DNA of 64,000 nucleotides from Caenorhabditis remanei (GCF_010183535.1 NC_071328.1:9672001-9736000); one strand, 5' to 3'. Positions 47,968 through 60,249 are shown, counted from the stretch's first letter. The notes: generated by a model from the letters alone, not told the origin. Translations and numbers: made by a program.

Positions 47968-49515
47968 ATACATTTGTTTTCATTATTTCAGTTTTGTTAT
48001 TTTCAGTTTATTATTTCAAGTCAACCAATACAAATAATGTGACATAAAAAGTTGAAGCGAGGAAAAAAATATACAGAAATTTGAATTCAGAATTTCTGTA
48101 TAATTTACAACAAAAAAAAAGATTACGTGAGAAATATACAGAAATTTAAATCCAAAATTTCTGTATAATCAAAAAAAAAGATAACGTGGAAAATATACAG
48201 AAATTTGAATCCGAAATTTCTGTATATTTTCCAACAAAAAAAATGAAAATGATCATTCTACTCAGATTCTCCATCTTTTCAGATCCTCGATCCTCATTTG
48301 ACATTTAGATCCTCGATCCTCATTTGACATTTAGGACTTGAATCTAGTTGACAGTGTTTGGAAGTTAAGCAGCCATGTCTGGAAAATTCATAGTTTTTGT
48401 CGAGACCAGACTCTTTTCTTACCTGTCTGAGTGTACTTGATTATGAGAATATACATCACAAATAGATAATTGATTTACAGTGTCTCCGAGATAATCAGGC
48501 TTGATATTTTGAATAAAATCCAAACACATATTTTTAAAATTGTTCTTCTATTTATCAACAGGTACTTTTAATAATCTGTAAAAATCAGTTTTTCAGTGAA
48601 TAAGGATACTTACCTGGCTTGTAGAATGCTTTGTATCTATGAAAAAATTGGATAGCCATCATGAAATTACACATCATCTTTTTGTTTTCCTTGGAAATGA
48701 ATTTTTTCATTCAAATAAATTTTACGTGACACTGGCAATATTGTGGGAACTCGTACTGTAAATACCACGTGAGAACCCCTCTGGAAAGTTCATTTTCATA
48801 TTCATTTCCAAGGAAAACAAAAAGATGATGTGTAATTTCTTTATCGCTATCCATTTTTTTTTCAAAGAGAATATAGATACAATGCTTTCTACAAGCCAGG
48901 TAAGTATCCTTATTCACTGAAAAACTGATTTTTACAGATTATTAAAAGTACCTGTTGATAAATAGAAGAACAATTTTAAAAATATGTGTTTGGATTTTAT
49001 TCAAAATATCAAGCCTGATTATCTCGGAGACACTGTAAATCAATTATCTATTTGTGATGTATATTCTCATAATCAAGTACACTCAGACAGGTAAGAAAAG
49101 AGTCTGGTCTCGACAAAAACTATGAATTTTCCAGACATGGCTGCTTAACTTTCCAACAACGTCAACTAGATTTAAGTCCTAAATGTCAAATGAGGATCGA
49201 GGATCTGAAAAGATGGAGAATCTGAGTAGAATGATCAATTTCATTTTTTTTTGTTGGGAAATATACAGAAATTTGAATCCGAAATTTCTGTATAATTTAA
49301 TAAAAAGGTAACGTGGAAAATATACAGAAATTTCGGATTCAAATTTCTGTATATTTCTCACGTTATCTTTTTTTTTTGATTATACAGAAATTCTGAATTC
49401 AAATTTCTGTATATTTTTTTCCTCGCTTCAACTTTTTATGTCACATTATTTGTATTGGTTGACTTGAAATAATAAACTGAAAATAACAAAACTGAAATAA
49501 TGAAAACAAATGTAT
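47968..49515. mobile_element. 1.55-kb fold-back element with iterated palindromes
   Basis: The left arm from ATACATTTGTTTTCATTATT at 47968 and the right arm ending at 49515 are inverted copies along about 750 bp. They meet near 48750-48790 (GATGATGTGTAATTTC and its inverse on either side). Each arm carries about three copies of a palindrome of the form ATACAGAAATTT...AAATTTCTGTAT. The left arm also has a tandem duplication (GATCCTCGATCCTCATTTGA twice, 48286-48335) that the right arm lacks. No coding region. Confidence 0.82.
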
Positions 49516-51589
49516 GAAAAAAACCAGACTTCTTTAACTTATACGCTTTCCAACTATTTACACGACTCAATGTTGGAAATTGTATATTTATACATGTAAA
49601 AGTAGGATGAATATAACATACAAGAAACAAAGTATAATCACTAAAGTGTTTCTTTAAAACTTTGCATTTTCACTTGAAAACTTTTTTTTTTGAAATTTAC
49701 TATCTCTTATATCTAACAATCTCGCCATCTGTTTCTAGAACGCTAATCTCTATTCTACTGAGAATAAAAGTAACTGATCATTAGTGATAAACTCCGCCCG
49801 TTTCCTCTCAATCTATTTTCAACCATTTCATTATTATTTCCTCTTGTTGACAACTTCTATAGGCATATGTGAGAAGAAGAATGCTTGGGTGAACATTCAA
49901 TTTATTGAGAAAAGTTTACGATGAGAAAGAGAAAAAATAATACAATCTCTATGGAAACGGTGCTCATCAGAGGGAACAACTGAGATGGAAACGTATATGA
50001 AGGCGAAGAAAAAGCGGTGAGACGAGACGGAGCTAGAAATAAATATGGGCGTTTGTTCTGGGTTTCGTATAGATAGATGGCAAGAATAATGGGTTGAAAG
50101 GAATCAGATAGTGCGTTGATTTAAACGAGAAACTGAAAGTTTATGGAGTGAGATTCAAGAAAAACAATCGGAGAGACAATATGCTGATAACTACCAAGAG
50201 ATCATTCGACATAGGATCAATATTTCACTTTTCAAACGCTTTTTGAAACTTAATCTGGGTAGTGAAAACCACAGAATTCGTAAGATCAGATCCTGAAATA
50301 AAAATGGAGATATATAACTTTTTTCAAAAAGGTTGGATTAATGTATTTTCAGCTGTTTTTGTAATTTGGAAATTCCCAAATCAATTCTATATGGAAATGA
50401 CTTCAATAATCTGCTACCTAGCAAGAATTGATCTGAAACTTTCCAGTTATTATGAAACTTGAACAGAAAGGTTTCCCAATTTCAATCACGAAGGAACTTC
50501 TCCGTTTCTCAGAACCACATTCAGACACAAGATGAAAAACTAAACGACTATATCAAAAAGCCAATTGTCGAATATTATAATTCATTCTGTGACTATACAT
50601 ATAACCCCTATTCACACACATCTGGCACATTTAATAACAGGTCAGTGAAGGAAAAAAAAAGGAAAAGACGGAGATAGAAAAGAAATAATTTATTGAAAAC
50701 AACAGGTGAAAATAAGGGAGCAGAAGAATTGACATAAACCTATAACGAATTGAACAATTTTATTCCATTTTGTAGAAAGACGAAAAGAAAAATAGAGTTG
50801 TGGGAGAAAAACAAAGATGTTGCAGATCCAGGAGTTCTGAATATGGAAGTCAGAATAACTCTTTTGAATTACGGTGTGGACATTGCTGTGGACATTGCCA
50901 ATCACTTTTTTCTCATATTTTGACTAAATATTTGTACGAAAAGTAGTTGGAATTTTCCTTTTGTTTGTTTTCGTACGTCTGCTATTTTCTGTAAAATTAA
51001 TATTCCTCCGGGAAGGAACACTGTTCACTTTAAACCCTTAAACTGTTTCAAGAGAAAACTTCTCGTGTGCAAAAATACAAACGGTATGATATTTCGTCAG
51101 CTCTACCATTCAACAACTACAATGTAATTTTCAATATTCATTTCGTCTTTATTATCATTTTTCAAGGACAACTGTTTGCTTTGAAACCGACTTTTCGGTA
51201 ACATTTTTCTGATAACAATCAATGGGAATATTTTTAATGCAATACTGACAACAACTCAAGTTTCATAATGAATTCCATAATTTCACTAGAAAATCTTATT
51301 GGGGAAAAATATTGAACAAAAGCAAATTCAAAAAGGAAATCCATGTTTCCAACCTTATCGTGACTTTGCATAACATTGTGCTTAAATGGGGTAATTATCG
51401 AATGATCTTATTGCACTGATTCCGATTGAGTAAATGTCGGGAACTGTACGTAATGCATTCAGATGCCCTCTCCAAGACCTCACGTGATTATACGACGTGA
51501 TTCAGGATGTCGTCATTGCGGCACGTTGATTAGCAAATTTCTCAGGTGACTCTCGAACAATCCTATGCACAGTGAGTCACGAAAAGGTT
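49516..51589. other. Gene-poor interval
   Basis: No gene that I can support. Two short open frames at 50262-50462 and 50459-50677 overlap; the first is hydrophobic, the second basic, and neither has convincing splice sites. The stretch separates two large fold-back elements. Confidence 0.35.
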
Positions 51590-51623
51590 GGCTTCTTTGG
51601 ACAGGATGGTCCTTCTTCCAGCC

Positions 51624-51695
51624 CACGGCCTCCAGCGGAGGCCCTCTCAATGCACTGCGCGCAGTACTTTGAGAGGGCCTCTGCAGGAGGCCGTG
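51624..51695. mobile_element. 72-bp miniature palindromic insertion
   Basis: CACGGCCTCC...GGAGGCCGTG ends with internal pairing (GGCCCTCTCAA / TTGAGAGGGCC). The flanking direct repeat CCAGCC is at 51618-51623 and 51696-51701. The opposite palindrome arm has a single copy at the same place (GATGGCTGGAAGAAGG, 56388-56403), which is the empty site. Confidence 0.85.
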
Positions 51696-51746
51696 CCAGC
51701 CATCACACCTACGAAAGTTTTATGAATTGTGGAGACGAATTGTTTG

Positions 51747-51927
51747 ACTTGTTGGAATGATGTCATGAAATTGGGGCAATGATATAAATAACATATAGTG
51801 GTGCACTTCTCTCGGGCAAACTGGCTCAACTTTTCAGAATTTAAGTCAGTTTGTCCGAGAGAAGTGCACCACTACATGTTACTTCTATCATTGCACCAAT
51901 TTCATGACATCATTCCAACAAGTTAAG
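51747..51927. repeat. Inverted repeat nested within the left palindrome arm
   Basis: GACTTGTTGGAATGATGTCA... pairs with ...TGACATCATTCCAACAAGTT, centred near 51838 (CAACTTTTCAGAATTTAAG). The arms are about 85 bp with several mismatches. The mirror copy lies at about 56160-56345 in the right arm. Confidence 0.85.
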
Positions 51928-52526
51928 ACGCACTCTCCGAGTCGATCGAGCATCGATCAACTGACCATAGGCACACGAAAAAAGTTTACCATCTCCGATT
52001 TGCCTATAATTTTGATCAAAGATAGTATCAAGTGTCTTCAGCAAATTGAGGTACTTTTTGGCCGGGTCCGTCACCTAGGTACCTAGGAAAATCAAAAAAT
52101 CGATATTTTTCGAAAATTTTTCCTGAAGTAGTTAGGTATGAAATCTCAACGGGAAAGTATTGTAGACACTATTTTAAGAGGCGTTGTTTGTAAGATGAGG
52201 ATTCCTCTTGGCACAGTTGCAAAAAGTTGTTTCAATCCAAACTCTTTTTACAGCATATGTACCCCTATGGTAGTGATTTACAAAAAATATGTCACCAGTA
52301 CTCTATGACGTCATCATAGGAAAATATGACCAATAATTGACTTTTCACCCAAAAATTCATAAAAATTTCAATTTTTCAAATAACTTCAGGAAACTTTGGC
52401 AACATGTTAGGAGTGATTTTGACTACTTCTACACAAATTTTCAGCCCCTCAGACACCCCAGAAACCGTTCAGGTGAATTTCATTTTCATGTTTTTCCAAC
52501 TTTTCTCGAAAAATCCCTCTAGAAGT

Positions 52527-53360
52527 CACGGGGTAACAGCGATGAACCTCAAATTCCTCTCGTAAATCGACACCGAGAGAGACGCGTTGCGTGCGCGTCG
52601 CGGCTCCCTTCAAGTGATGAGCCGCGAAGCTCGTTTTTTCATCAAAAAAGTTTAATTTTCTTCATTTTTTCTCGTTTAAAACCGACTTTTCGTATATTTA
52701 CTTTGTTATTCGTTTGAAATACCATTACAGAACCAAAAAAATCTATTTTCAGTCCACTAATGCTGCGAAAAATGGACAAAATAAGCCTACAAGTCAAGAG
52801 GAACTTTTCAGGTTATTTTTTCCACGTATTATTTCCGTTTAGACAGTTTTCCCGTGGATTTATAGATAAAACTTTCAGATTTCTTCTTCAACGTCTTGTC
52901 AGCAGCTGAAATTGTGAATCTTCGGCTCAAATTCACCTTAACAACGCTTCTTCGAAATTCAATGTAAACTTTCATTATTTCTCTAATGTTGCTTTGTTTT
53001 TATTTTACTCTTTTAATAAATTTGATATTGTTTGAAAGACTTGTGTTGTACATGTCATTAGTTGTGAGTATGCTCATAGTTTTCCTTGTCTCAAATCTCT
53101 TTCAAATTCTTTGTCTTTTTCGTATTTTTTAGTGCCTATACGTCCAAAATAACGGTTTATGAAAACGGAAAACGTTATTCTAGTTGATTTTGACTTTTTC
53201 TTCGAAAAAAACGCTTTTTTATTGCGTTTTCAGTTGAGGAAAAGAGCTTTTTCATCGCGCTGAGCGCCGTCGGCCGCGTCGCGGCTTATTCCGTTCAAGG
53301 CGTCGCGGCTCTCGTGTCAACAGAGCGCGCTTTCGCGAGGTTCATTGCTGTTACCCAGTG
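52527..53360. mobile_element. 834-bp non-autonomous element in the left palindrome arm
   Basis: Terminal inverted repeats of 24 bp (22 match) begin CACGGGGTAACAGC at the left and CACTGGGTAACAGC, inverted, at the right. The direct repeat AGAAGT occurs at 52521-52526 and 53361-53366. The right palindrome arm has the intact junction GAGTACTTCTAGAGGGA at 54421, proving the insertion. Subterminal blocks are rich in CGCGTCGCGGCTC-like sequence in both orientations. No open frame resembles a transposase. Confidence 0.9.
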
Positions 53361-54788
53361 AGAAGTACTCAAATTTCAAATCGTATTCGTATTCTCCGCA
53401 AAAAGTTATATTAGGTCCTGTTAAAATCATCAAAAAACCATTGCACCATTTTGAGATTTTTTTATTTTTTCAAAAATCACATAAGGGTCCCCCCTTATGA
53501 AAAACAAATTTTCACGAAAAAAATATTTTGTTCCGAAAATAATTAGAATATTGAAAAAAAGAGTTAGAATAAACCAATTCCGAGATTATACATCTCAGAA
53601 ATTGGTTTGAACCGATTTCGTTTTTTTTCTGCATCGAAATTTTTTCCCATTTTTTGACGTTTTCATCAATATTTTGTACTGAAGTACACAAATTTCAAGT
53701 AATGTACTTGATACTCGCTAAATTTAACAAATAATCAAAATAAGACAAATGGAAAACCATTGGACCATTTTGAGATTTTTCCATTTATTTCGAAAATCAC
53801 ATAAGGGTCCCCCCCCATGGAACAAAATTTTTATCGAAAAAATATTTCAACATTATTTTGATTCAAAAACGTTCAAAACTCTTTTACTAAACGTCTCATA
53901 ATGTTGCGTCAATGTTCTGAACGTTTTTGAATCAAAATAATGTTGAAATATTTTTTCGATAAAAATTTTGTTCCATGGGGGGGGACCCTTATGTGATTTT
54001 CGAAATAAATGGAAAAATCTCAAAATGGTCCAATGGTTTTCCATTTGTCTTATTTTGATTATTTGTTAAATTTAGCGAGTATCAAGTACATTACTTGAAA
54101 TTTGTGTACTTCAGTACAAAATATTGATGAAAACGTCAAAAAATGGGAAAAAATTTCGATGAAGAAAAAAAACGAAATCGGTTCAAACCAATTTCTGAGA
54201 TGTATAATCTCGGAATTGGTTTATTCTAACTCTTTTTTCAATATTCTGATTATTTTCGGAACAAAATATTTTTTTCGTGAAAATTTGTTTTTCATAAGGG
54301 GGGACCCTTATGTGATTTTTGAAAAAATCAAACAATCTCAAAATGGTGCAATGGTTTTTTGATGATTTTAACAGGACCTAATATAACTTTTTGCGGAGAA
54401 TACGAATACGATTTGAAATTTGAGTACTTCTAGAGGGATTTTTCGAGAAAAGTTGGAAAAACATGAAAATGAAATTCACCTGAACGGTTTCTGGGGTGTC
54501 TGAGGGGCTGAAAATTTGTGTAGAAGTAGTCAAAATCACTCCTAACATGTTGCCAAAGTTTCCTGAAGTTATTTGAAAAATTGAAATTTTTATGAATTTT
54601 TGGGTGAAAAGTCAATTATTGGTCATATTTTCCTATGATGACGTCATAGAGTACTGGTGACATATTTTTTGTAAATCACTACCATAGGGGTACATATGCT
54701 GTAAAAAGAGTTTGGATTGAAACAACTTTTTGCAACTGTGCCAAGGCCCAACACAAACATTCTCACTCTTACAGATAGTGCCTCTTAA

Positions 54789-55912
54789 GCATTTTTTGTG
54801 TTTAGAAGAAAATTTCAGCTCAACACCTTCATTGTGAAAATTTTCAAAATGTGTGGAATTTTAGGGTTTTTTTCATGAAATCGTTTTTATCTCGGCAGTG
54901 ACCTGAGAAGACGAGAGTTTTTATTTGAAATTCGGAATCTACATAAAATTTGGTATTGGAAACATGCTGTCCCTACTCGTATTCCGAGGACCGAAGTACG
55001 GTTTTTGGGGGAAGAATGAGAAAAACTGGGATTTTAATTTTCGAGGTCCTCCGGTAAATCATTTTTGATGTTTCAAAACTACGGTTTTTAAAGTTTTTTT
55101 ATTCAATCATGTCATTTTTCTTCTGTCCCGACACAATTTTCGATTATACCACGAAAATATATTCGAAAAAATTGAATTTTTTGAAATTTTGAAATTTTTT
55201 TCTGAAATGAATTATTTGAACTGAAATATGAAGGATACCATTATAAAACTAGGAGGATATGATTGAAACATAATTTAGGTTTATGAAACAACTGATTTCC
55301 ATCCAAGATGAAATTCGGCGAAATGCTCAACTTGGGAAGTTGATGCAAAGGAACTTCATACTTGCAACGTTATTCGACTGAATACTGTGTTGAATCTGAC
55401 AGGAAAAGTGAGTTTCATAAACCTAAATTATGTTTCAATCATATCCTCCTAGTTTTATAATGGTATCCTTCATATTTCAGTTCAAATAATTCATTTCAGA
55501 AAAAAATTTCAAAATTTCAAAAAATTCAATTTTTTCGAATATATTTTCGTGGTATAATCGAAAATTGTGTCGGGACAGAAGAAAAATGACATGATTGAAT
55601 AAAAAAACTTTAAAAACCGTAGTTTTGAAACATCAAAAATGATTTACCGGAGGACCTCGAAAATTAAAATCCCAGTTTTTTTCATTCTTCCCCCAAAAAC
55701 CGTACTTCGGTCCTCGGAATACGAGTAGGGACAGCATGTTTCCAATACCAAATTTTATGTAGATTCCGAATTTCAAATAAAAACTCTCGTCTTCTCAGGT
55801 CACTGCCGAGATAAAAACGATTTCATGAAAAAAACCCTAAAATTCCACACATTTTGAAAATTTTCACAATGAAGGTGTTGAGCTGAAATTTTCTTCTAAA
55901 CACAAAAAATGC
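54789..55912. mobile_element. 1,124-bp palindromic TTAA element in the right palindrome arm
   Basis: Starts GCATTTTTTGTGTTTAG and ends CTAAACACAAAAAATGC. The two arms of roughly 490 bp are inverted copies around a spacer at about 55285-55409. Flanked by TTAA at 54785-54788 and 55913-55916; the left palindrome arm has a single TTAA there (52174-52177, ATTTTAAGAGGC). TTAA-specific insertion points to a piggyBac-type source. No transposase encoded. Confidence 0.87.
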
Positions 55913-56688
55913 TTAAAATAGTGTCTACAATACTTTCCCGTTGAGATTTCATACCTAACTACTTCAGGAAAAATTTTCGAAAAATATCGATTTTTTGATT
56001 TTCCTAGGTACCTAGGTGACGGACCCGGCCAAAAAGTACCTCAATTTGCTGAAGACACTTGATACTATCTTTGATCAAAATTATAGGCAAATCGGAGATG
56101 GTAAACTTTTTTCGTGTGCCTATGGTCAGTTGATCGATGCTCGATCGACTCGGAGAGTGCGTCTTAACTTGTTGGAATGATGTCATGAAATTGGTGCAAT
56201 GATAGAAGTAACATGTAGTGGTGCACTTCTCTCGGACAAACTGACTTAAATTCTGAAAAGTTGAGCCAGTTTGCCCGAGAGAAGTGCACCACTATATGTT
56301 ATTTATATCATTGCCCCAATTTCATGACATCATTCCAACAAGTCAAACAATTCGTCTCCACAATTCATTCAACTTTCGTAGGTGTGATGGCTGGAAGAAG
56401 GACCCTCCTGTCCAAAGAAACCATGACGGACGGACGGAAAACGATAAATATTTGTTTGTTTGAATTAGGATATTTGATCCATTGAACAGGAAGATGAGAT
56501 TAGATCGCACTGGATTTAACATGAGATCCTTGGTGGGTGAAATTGAGATTTTGTTGCTGCTGTTGTACCCATTGATTTGAGTGTAATTTATCCACATGAA
56601 TGGTGTGCACGATCATTTTGATTGATCCGAATTGATTTGACTTGTCCTAACTGATTTCTTTTTTTTTCTGTATTTACATATTGATTGA

Positions 56689-57120
56689 TTATTGATTTGA
56701 AATTGGAAGATTGTTTTCCTCTCCCAGTAGAATTATATCTTGATTAATAGTTTCTTGTGTTGTATTGTCCTCCGACTCATTACTATCATTTCCAATCCTT
56801 GAAACCTCCAGATGAATTTCAGCATCTTCTTGGCAGTTGGAAAGTAAATTAACTGGAATGAGCACACGATCTATTTGTCCACTATTATCGTTGTTATCCA
56901 CATGATATTTCTTCTCAGATGGATCTTCATCGTGATCCATTCCACCACGTATGTCATTTTCCAATCTTTCAAAAGTATCCTCTTCGCCAATCGGGGTATT
57001 GTTGCCGTCATTATCAGAACGATTCCGGATCCATAAGCCACTCCTCAATCTTATTTCACCGTAATCGTCCGGCTGGATTGGTTGCCGCGGAATTTGAAAG
57101 TTTGACAAATTGATGTCCAT
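56689..57120 (-). CDS. Small acidic protein, array family copy 1
   Basis: One open exon of 143 codons plus stop, starting MDINLSNF. Shared with the other copies are VDNNDNSGQID, an Ile/Pro stretch (RVLIPVNL) and SNCQEDAEIHLE, then a Ser/Glu/Asp-rich tail. It ends LLGEENNLPISNQ, which resembles the LRGEEDQQFPIV tail found 3' of other copies. There is no signal peptide or transmembrane segment; it is hydrophilic and probably disordered, so cytosolic or nuclear. TTTGCAG at about 57144 on the minus strand could be a trans-splice site or the acceptor of an upstream exon. Family not recognised. Confidence 0.5.
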   Translation of the reverse strand: MDINLSNFQIPRQPIQPDDYGEIRLRSGLWIRNRSDNDGNNTPIGEEDTFERLENDIRGGMDHDEDPSEKKYHVDNNDNSGQIDRVLIPVNLLSNCQEDAEIHLEVSRIGNDSNESEDNTTQETINQDIILLGEENNLPISNQ

Positions 57121-58161
57121 TTTCAAGAAAGCACAAACTAGATCTGCAAATAAATAAAAATTATACTTGTAAATTAAATAAATTATATTTGTGAGCATCT
57201 GCGCGGGTGGGTTGAAAACCACAAAATGCCCTATGAATAATTTCCTCGAAAATTAAAAAGAAACTATGCTAGTAAAATCACATCCTCACTGGCGAAATCA
57301 GCATCTCACGCAATGAAACTTTCTCGAAGTGCAGATCATAAACCCCAGTCTGGACACCTTTCAGAGCAGCTAGGCATTAAATTTAAGTCTGTTCAAAGAG
57401 ATACAGGAAAGCCGGGACTACCAGGAACTTGCGTTATTTCTATCTACCCGTGTATCGTGAGAGTTTTATTCAGTAAAAAGACATCTCACACTACAGAACT
57501 TCCAAATCCAAGTTTTCTCTATATTCCTTTCGCATTTCTCTAGAATTACATTATTTTAAGAGAGAAAACTTACAGTTTTGTCTGCACCGCGAAACTCCGA
57601 GGAGTGAAGAAAAGTTCGTTATCATAATACATTTCAGCTGTTATCAGGGAGTGTCGCGATAGACTAGTCAAAACGAAGAGGAGCAGAAGAAGGTTTTTTG
57701 TGCAGGAACTGATATTCAATCGATGACTGTCACATACAAACAAAAAATATAGAGCAGATTCCATTGAAAAGACAAAACACGTTTCAATATATTCGAGCTT
57801 GGTAAGTTCTATGAATGTGCCGAACTTGATAAAAACTACACACAAATTCACTGAGATGTGTGTCCTCTACCGATACGATTCGGAAATGAACAACTTGATA
57901 AATGTGCCAAATTTGATAAAAACTGCTCACAAATTTATCTATTTTTATGACGCGCACTGTATCGTTATATTCGAGGCAGTATTTGTTTTTGTACGAAGTC
58001 TTCATTCTTTCATTAAAAATCGAAAAAAAAAGTAATAAAAAACCGAGAAAATTATTTTCATCTCTTCATGTTCGTTATTCCGAGATTCGTGAAAGATCAA
58101 CATTTTTGGGATGTTTTTGAATACTAGAGGTCAGAATATCCATATTCTCGAAACATCTTGC
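57121..58161. other. Intergenic region
   Basis: No gene that I can support. A direct repeat of about 35 bp (ATGTGCCGAACTTGATAAAA and ATGTGCCAAATTTGATAAAA) occurs at about 57815 and 57902. The 57313-57543 open frame has no supporting features. Confidence 0.35.
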
Positions 58162-59609
58162 CTAGATTGCAGAAAAATTGGGTCTCGGGGTTTGAGTGAT
58201 ATTCTGCAACTGGGTAGCGATATCACTCATTGTTGGACGATCTGCTGCATTTTCCAGCCAGCAACTCTAAAATATGTTGAAAGTTGAATCTGGAAACACC
58301 CAAACTGTGACTTACTTGAATAGTTTTCTGAATATCAGGATGGACATTGACAGGAATCTGCATTCGATATCCTTCTCGAACTTTCTGATGAACTTCAGCT
58401 GGACTCATTCCTGGATATGGCTCGATTGCACTGTTGTATATCTCCCAACACATTATTCCATATGCCCAAACATCAGCTTTCTGAGTATATGATCCAGTGA
58501 TCAATGTCTCCATTGCCAACCAACGAATCGGAACTTTCTTATTCATATCCATCTGATAAGTGGAACCAGTCCGAGTCAGTCCGAAATCTGATATTTTTAC
58601 TTTTTGATCTCCATAAAGACAGTTTCTCGCAGCAATATCTCGATGAAGAACTGGTCGAGAATGAAGATATTCCAGCCCCCAAGCTGCTTGGAGAATCATT
58701 TCATTTCGAGTCTCGACTGGAAGATTCGGATTCTTTTTCAGATAACTGTCGAGAGCACCATTCGAAGCCTGAATGAGAAAATATTGGAATGGAACAGTGC
58801 CTGAAACATGATATTACTAGTTCCATAACCATATAAAGAGGCTCCTCAAGTACTGCAACACCATAAAATTTGACAATATTCGGATGACTCATCGTCTTCA
58901 AATGCCTCGCCTCACACATGAATTCCTTGATTTGTTCTTTGCCCATTTTCTCTAATTTTGCTTGTTTCACAGCCACTTGTACCCCTTTAATCATTCCTTT
59001 TCGTTTGAATATTCCCATTGAAACTTCTCCAAAAGCTCCTTGTCCGAGTTTCTGTTTAATTGTAATCCATTCATGTTCGAGTTCCCATGGTTGACGAGAA
59101 ATAGGACGAAGTAAACGGACAACGGCAGTTTCTTCATTCTGGACTGCTGGTTTCAGGTAATAACTGATGAGAGCTTGTGGAGATTCGAAAGAAAACGTGT
59201 TATCAATCCAAAATTTTTGATTTGCAGAGTGAATTACCAGATGTTTGACCTGAGGAAGGTAAACACTAAGTGGTATCAGTGCGACTTTCCCACTTACTGC
59301 TGCGTTCTCTTCTAATAGTTTATCATGTAACACACTTAACACATATGATCTCTGCTCTCCAGGTTTTGGTTCAGTTATACGAACAACAAAATCCCCGTTT
59401 TCTTTCAATAACAAGCGAACATCTGCACGTGGAAGTAGGCCATGATAATATTGTTCGTTATTGATAACTCGTTCGCTTGAATAACTTCTGAAAAGGGAAA
59501 TGGCATTTATATTTGACAGATGTGTCAGTCACCTTGTATGTTTTCGAAGTCGCTTATTGATTTTATTCTGTGAAGATCCACTTTCGTTACTGTAACTTCC
59601 TGATTTCAT
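58162..59609 (-). CDS. SH2-domain non-receptor tyrosine kinase, Fes/Fer type
   Basis: Exons 59609-59533, 59487-59298, 59249-58818, 58768-58316 and 58266-58162 sum to 1,257 nt (418 aa). After a short basic leader (KINKRLRKHTR) comes an SH2 domain: YYHGLLPRADVRLLL, then GDFVVRITEP with the phosphotyrosine-binding Arg. The kinase domain follows: LGQGAFGEVSMG, VAVKQAK, HRDIAARN, DFGLTR, PIRWLAMETL and ADVWAYGIMCWEI. All catalytic residues are present. There is no F-BAR domain, which matches the many short SH2-kinase proteins expanded in nematodes (FRK-1 and relatives), several of which are germline- or sperm-expressed. The gene sits inside the array of small acidic protein genes on the same strand. 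Confidence 0.87.
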
Positions 59610-60249
59610 GTTCAATCTCTCGTTTTAAATAAAACGAAGGTTCCGGATTTAAATAATAGGAATAAATCATTTCGCTTATCAAAAAGATTTAAATCACGTT
59701 GAAATCACAATAATATTATTCAAACACTTTGATATTTTTAGAACTCCCAGACTGCGAATATTACAGAAAATCTGTTCTACTACCAGTAACTTTGACCATT
59801 TCACAATATGTATTTAGAAAATCGTCCGAACTTCTATTCTCTCAGAGAACAATTGAATGTTTTGTAGAAATCTTTTTCAATTCCTCTATCTTCTCAACAA
59901 CTCTTATCAGCAAACACGCCTTTTTTCAAACTTGAATAAATCAATGATATTTCACAGTTCAACGATTTAAGTCAACCATGACAAGATCAAACATTTTCTT
60001 ATCGTTTTTTTTGTTTCAACAATAACATAACTATACAAAGAGATAAGATATTCGCTGTTTCAAGGTACTGTATTAGCCAGTTAACTGTTGTCTAGTTATA
60101 TTCAGACAATTTGAAACTGTAGATCTTCTTCACCACGTAGAGGTTCAGTACCATCGAAGAAGTTGGAACGTACAGTACCGGAATACTGTACGTTCACTGT
60201 TTTTGGGTTTTTTGATTTTCTTGATTTTTTTTTTGATTTTTTAATTTTT
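59610..60249. other. Intergenic region with repeat copy
   Basis: 5' flank of the kinase gene, then copy 1 of the ~210-bp repeat. No separate gene seen. Confidence 0.35.
60018..60227 (-). repeat. Duplicated ~210-bp segment, copy 1
   Basis: Over 90% identical to 61800-62009 and partly to 63446-63550. It contains the 10-bp-arm palindrome ACGTACAGTA...TACTGTACGT. Read on the minus strand, one frame gives RSNFFDGTEPLRGEED ending in LQFQIV and a stop. Confidence 0.8.

Larger units (their letters stand above)
51590..56422. repeat. Giant nested palindrome, about 4.8 kb
   Basis: The outer arms are 51590-53875 and about 53925-56422, with the centre near 53900 where ACGTTCAAAACTC...CTGAACGTT forms the loop. 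The arms are nearly identical: two stretches of about 180 bp (51904-52086 with 56004-56186, and 52337-52522 with 54430-54615) translate to the same peptide without a difference. Length asymmetry comes from three insertions, two in the left arm (72 bp, 834 bp) and one in the right (1,124 bp). Each arm also contains a smaller inverted repeat (51747-51927 in the left arm). No protein-coding gene recognised. Confidence 0.88.

Noticed and set aside
48355..48385. Similarity of GGAAGTTAAGCAGCCATGTCTGG to the middle of 5S rRNA
   Set aside because: Only a short stretch (AAGTTAAGCA) matches; the rest of 5S is absent, so no rRNA or 5S-derived SINE is called.
52337..52522. 61-aa ORF that is identical to 54430-54615 on the other strand
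   Set aside because: The identity comes from the palindrome arms; no start context or homology suggests a protein.
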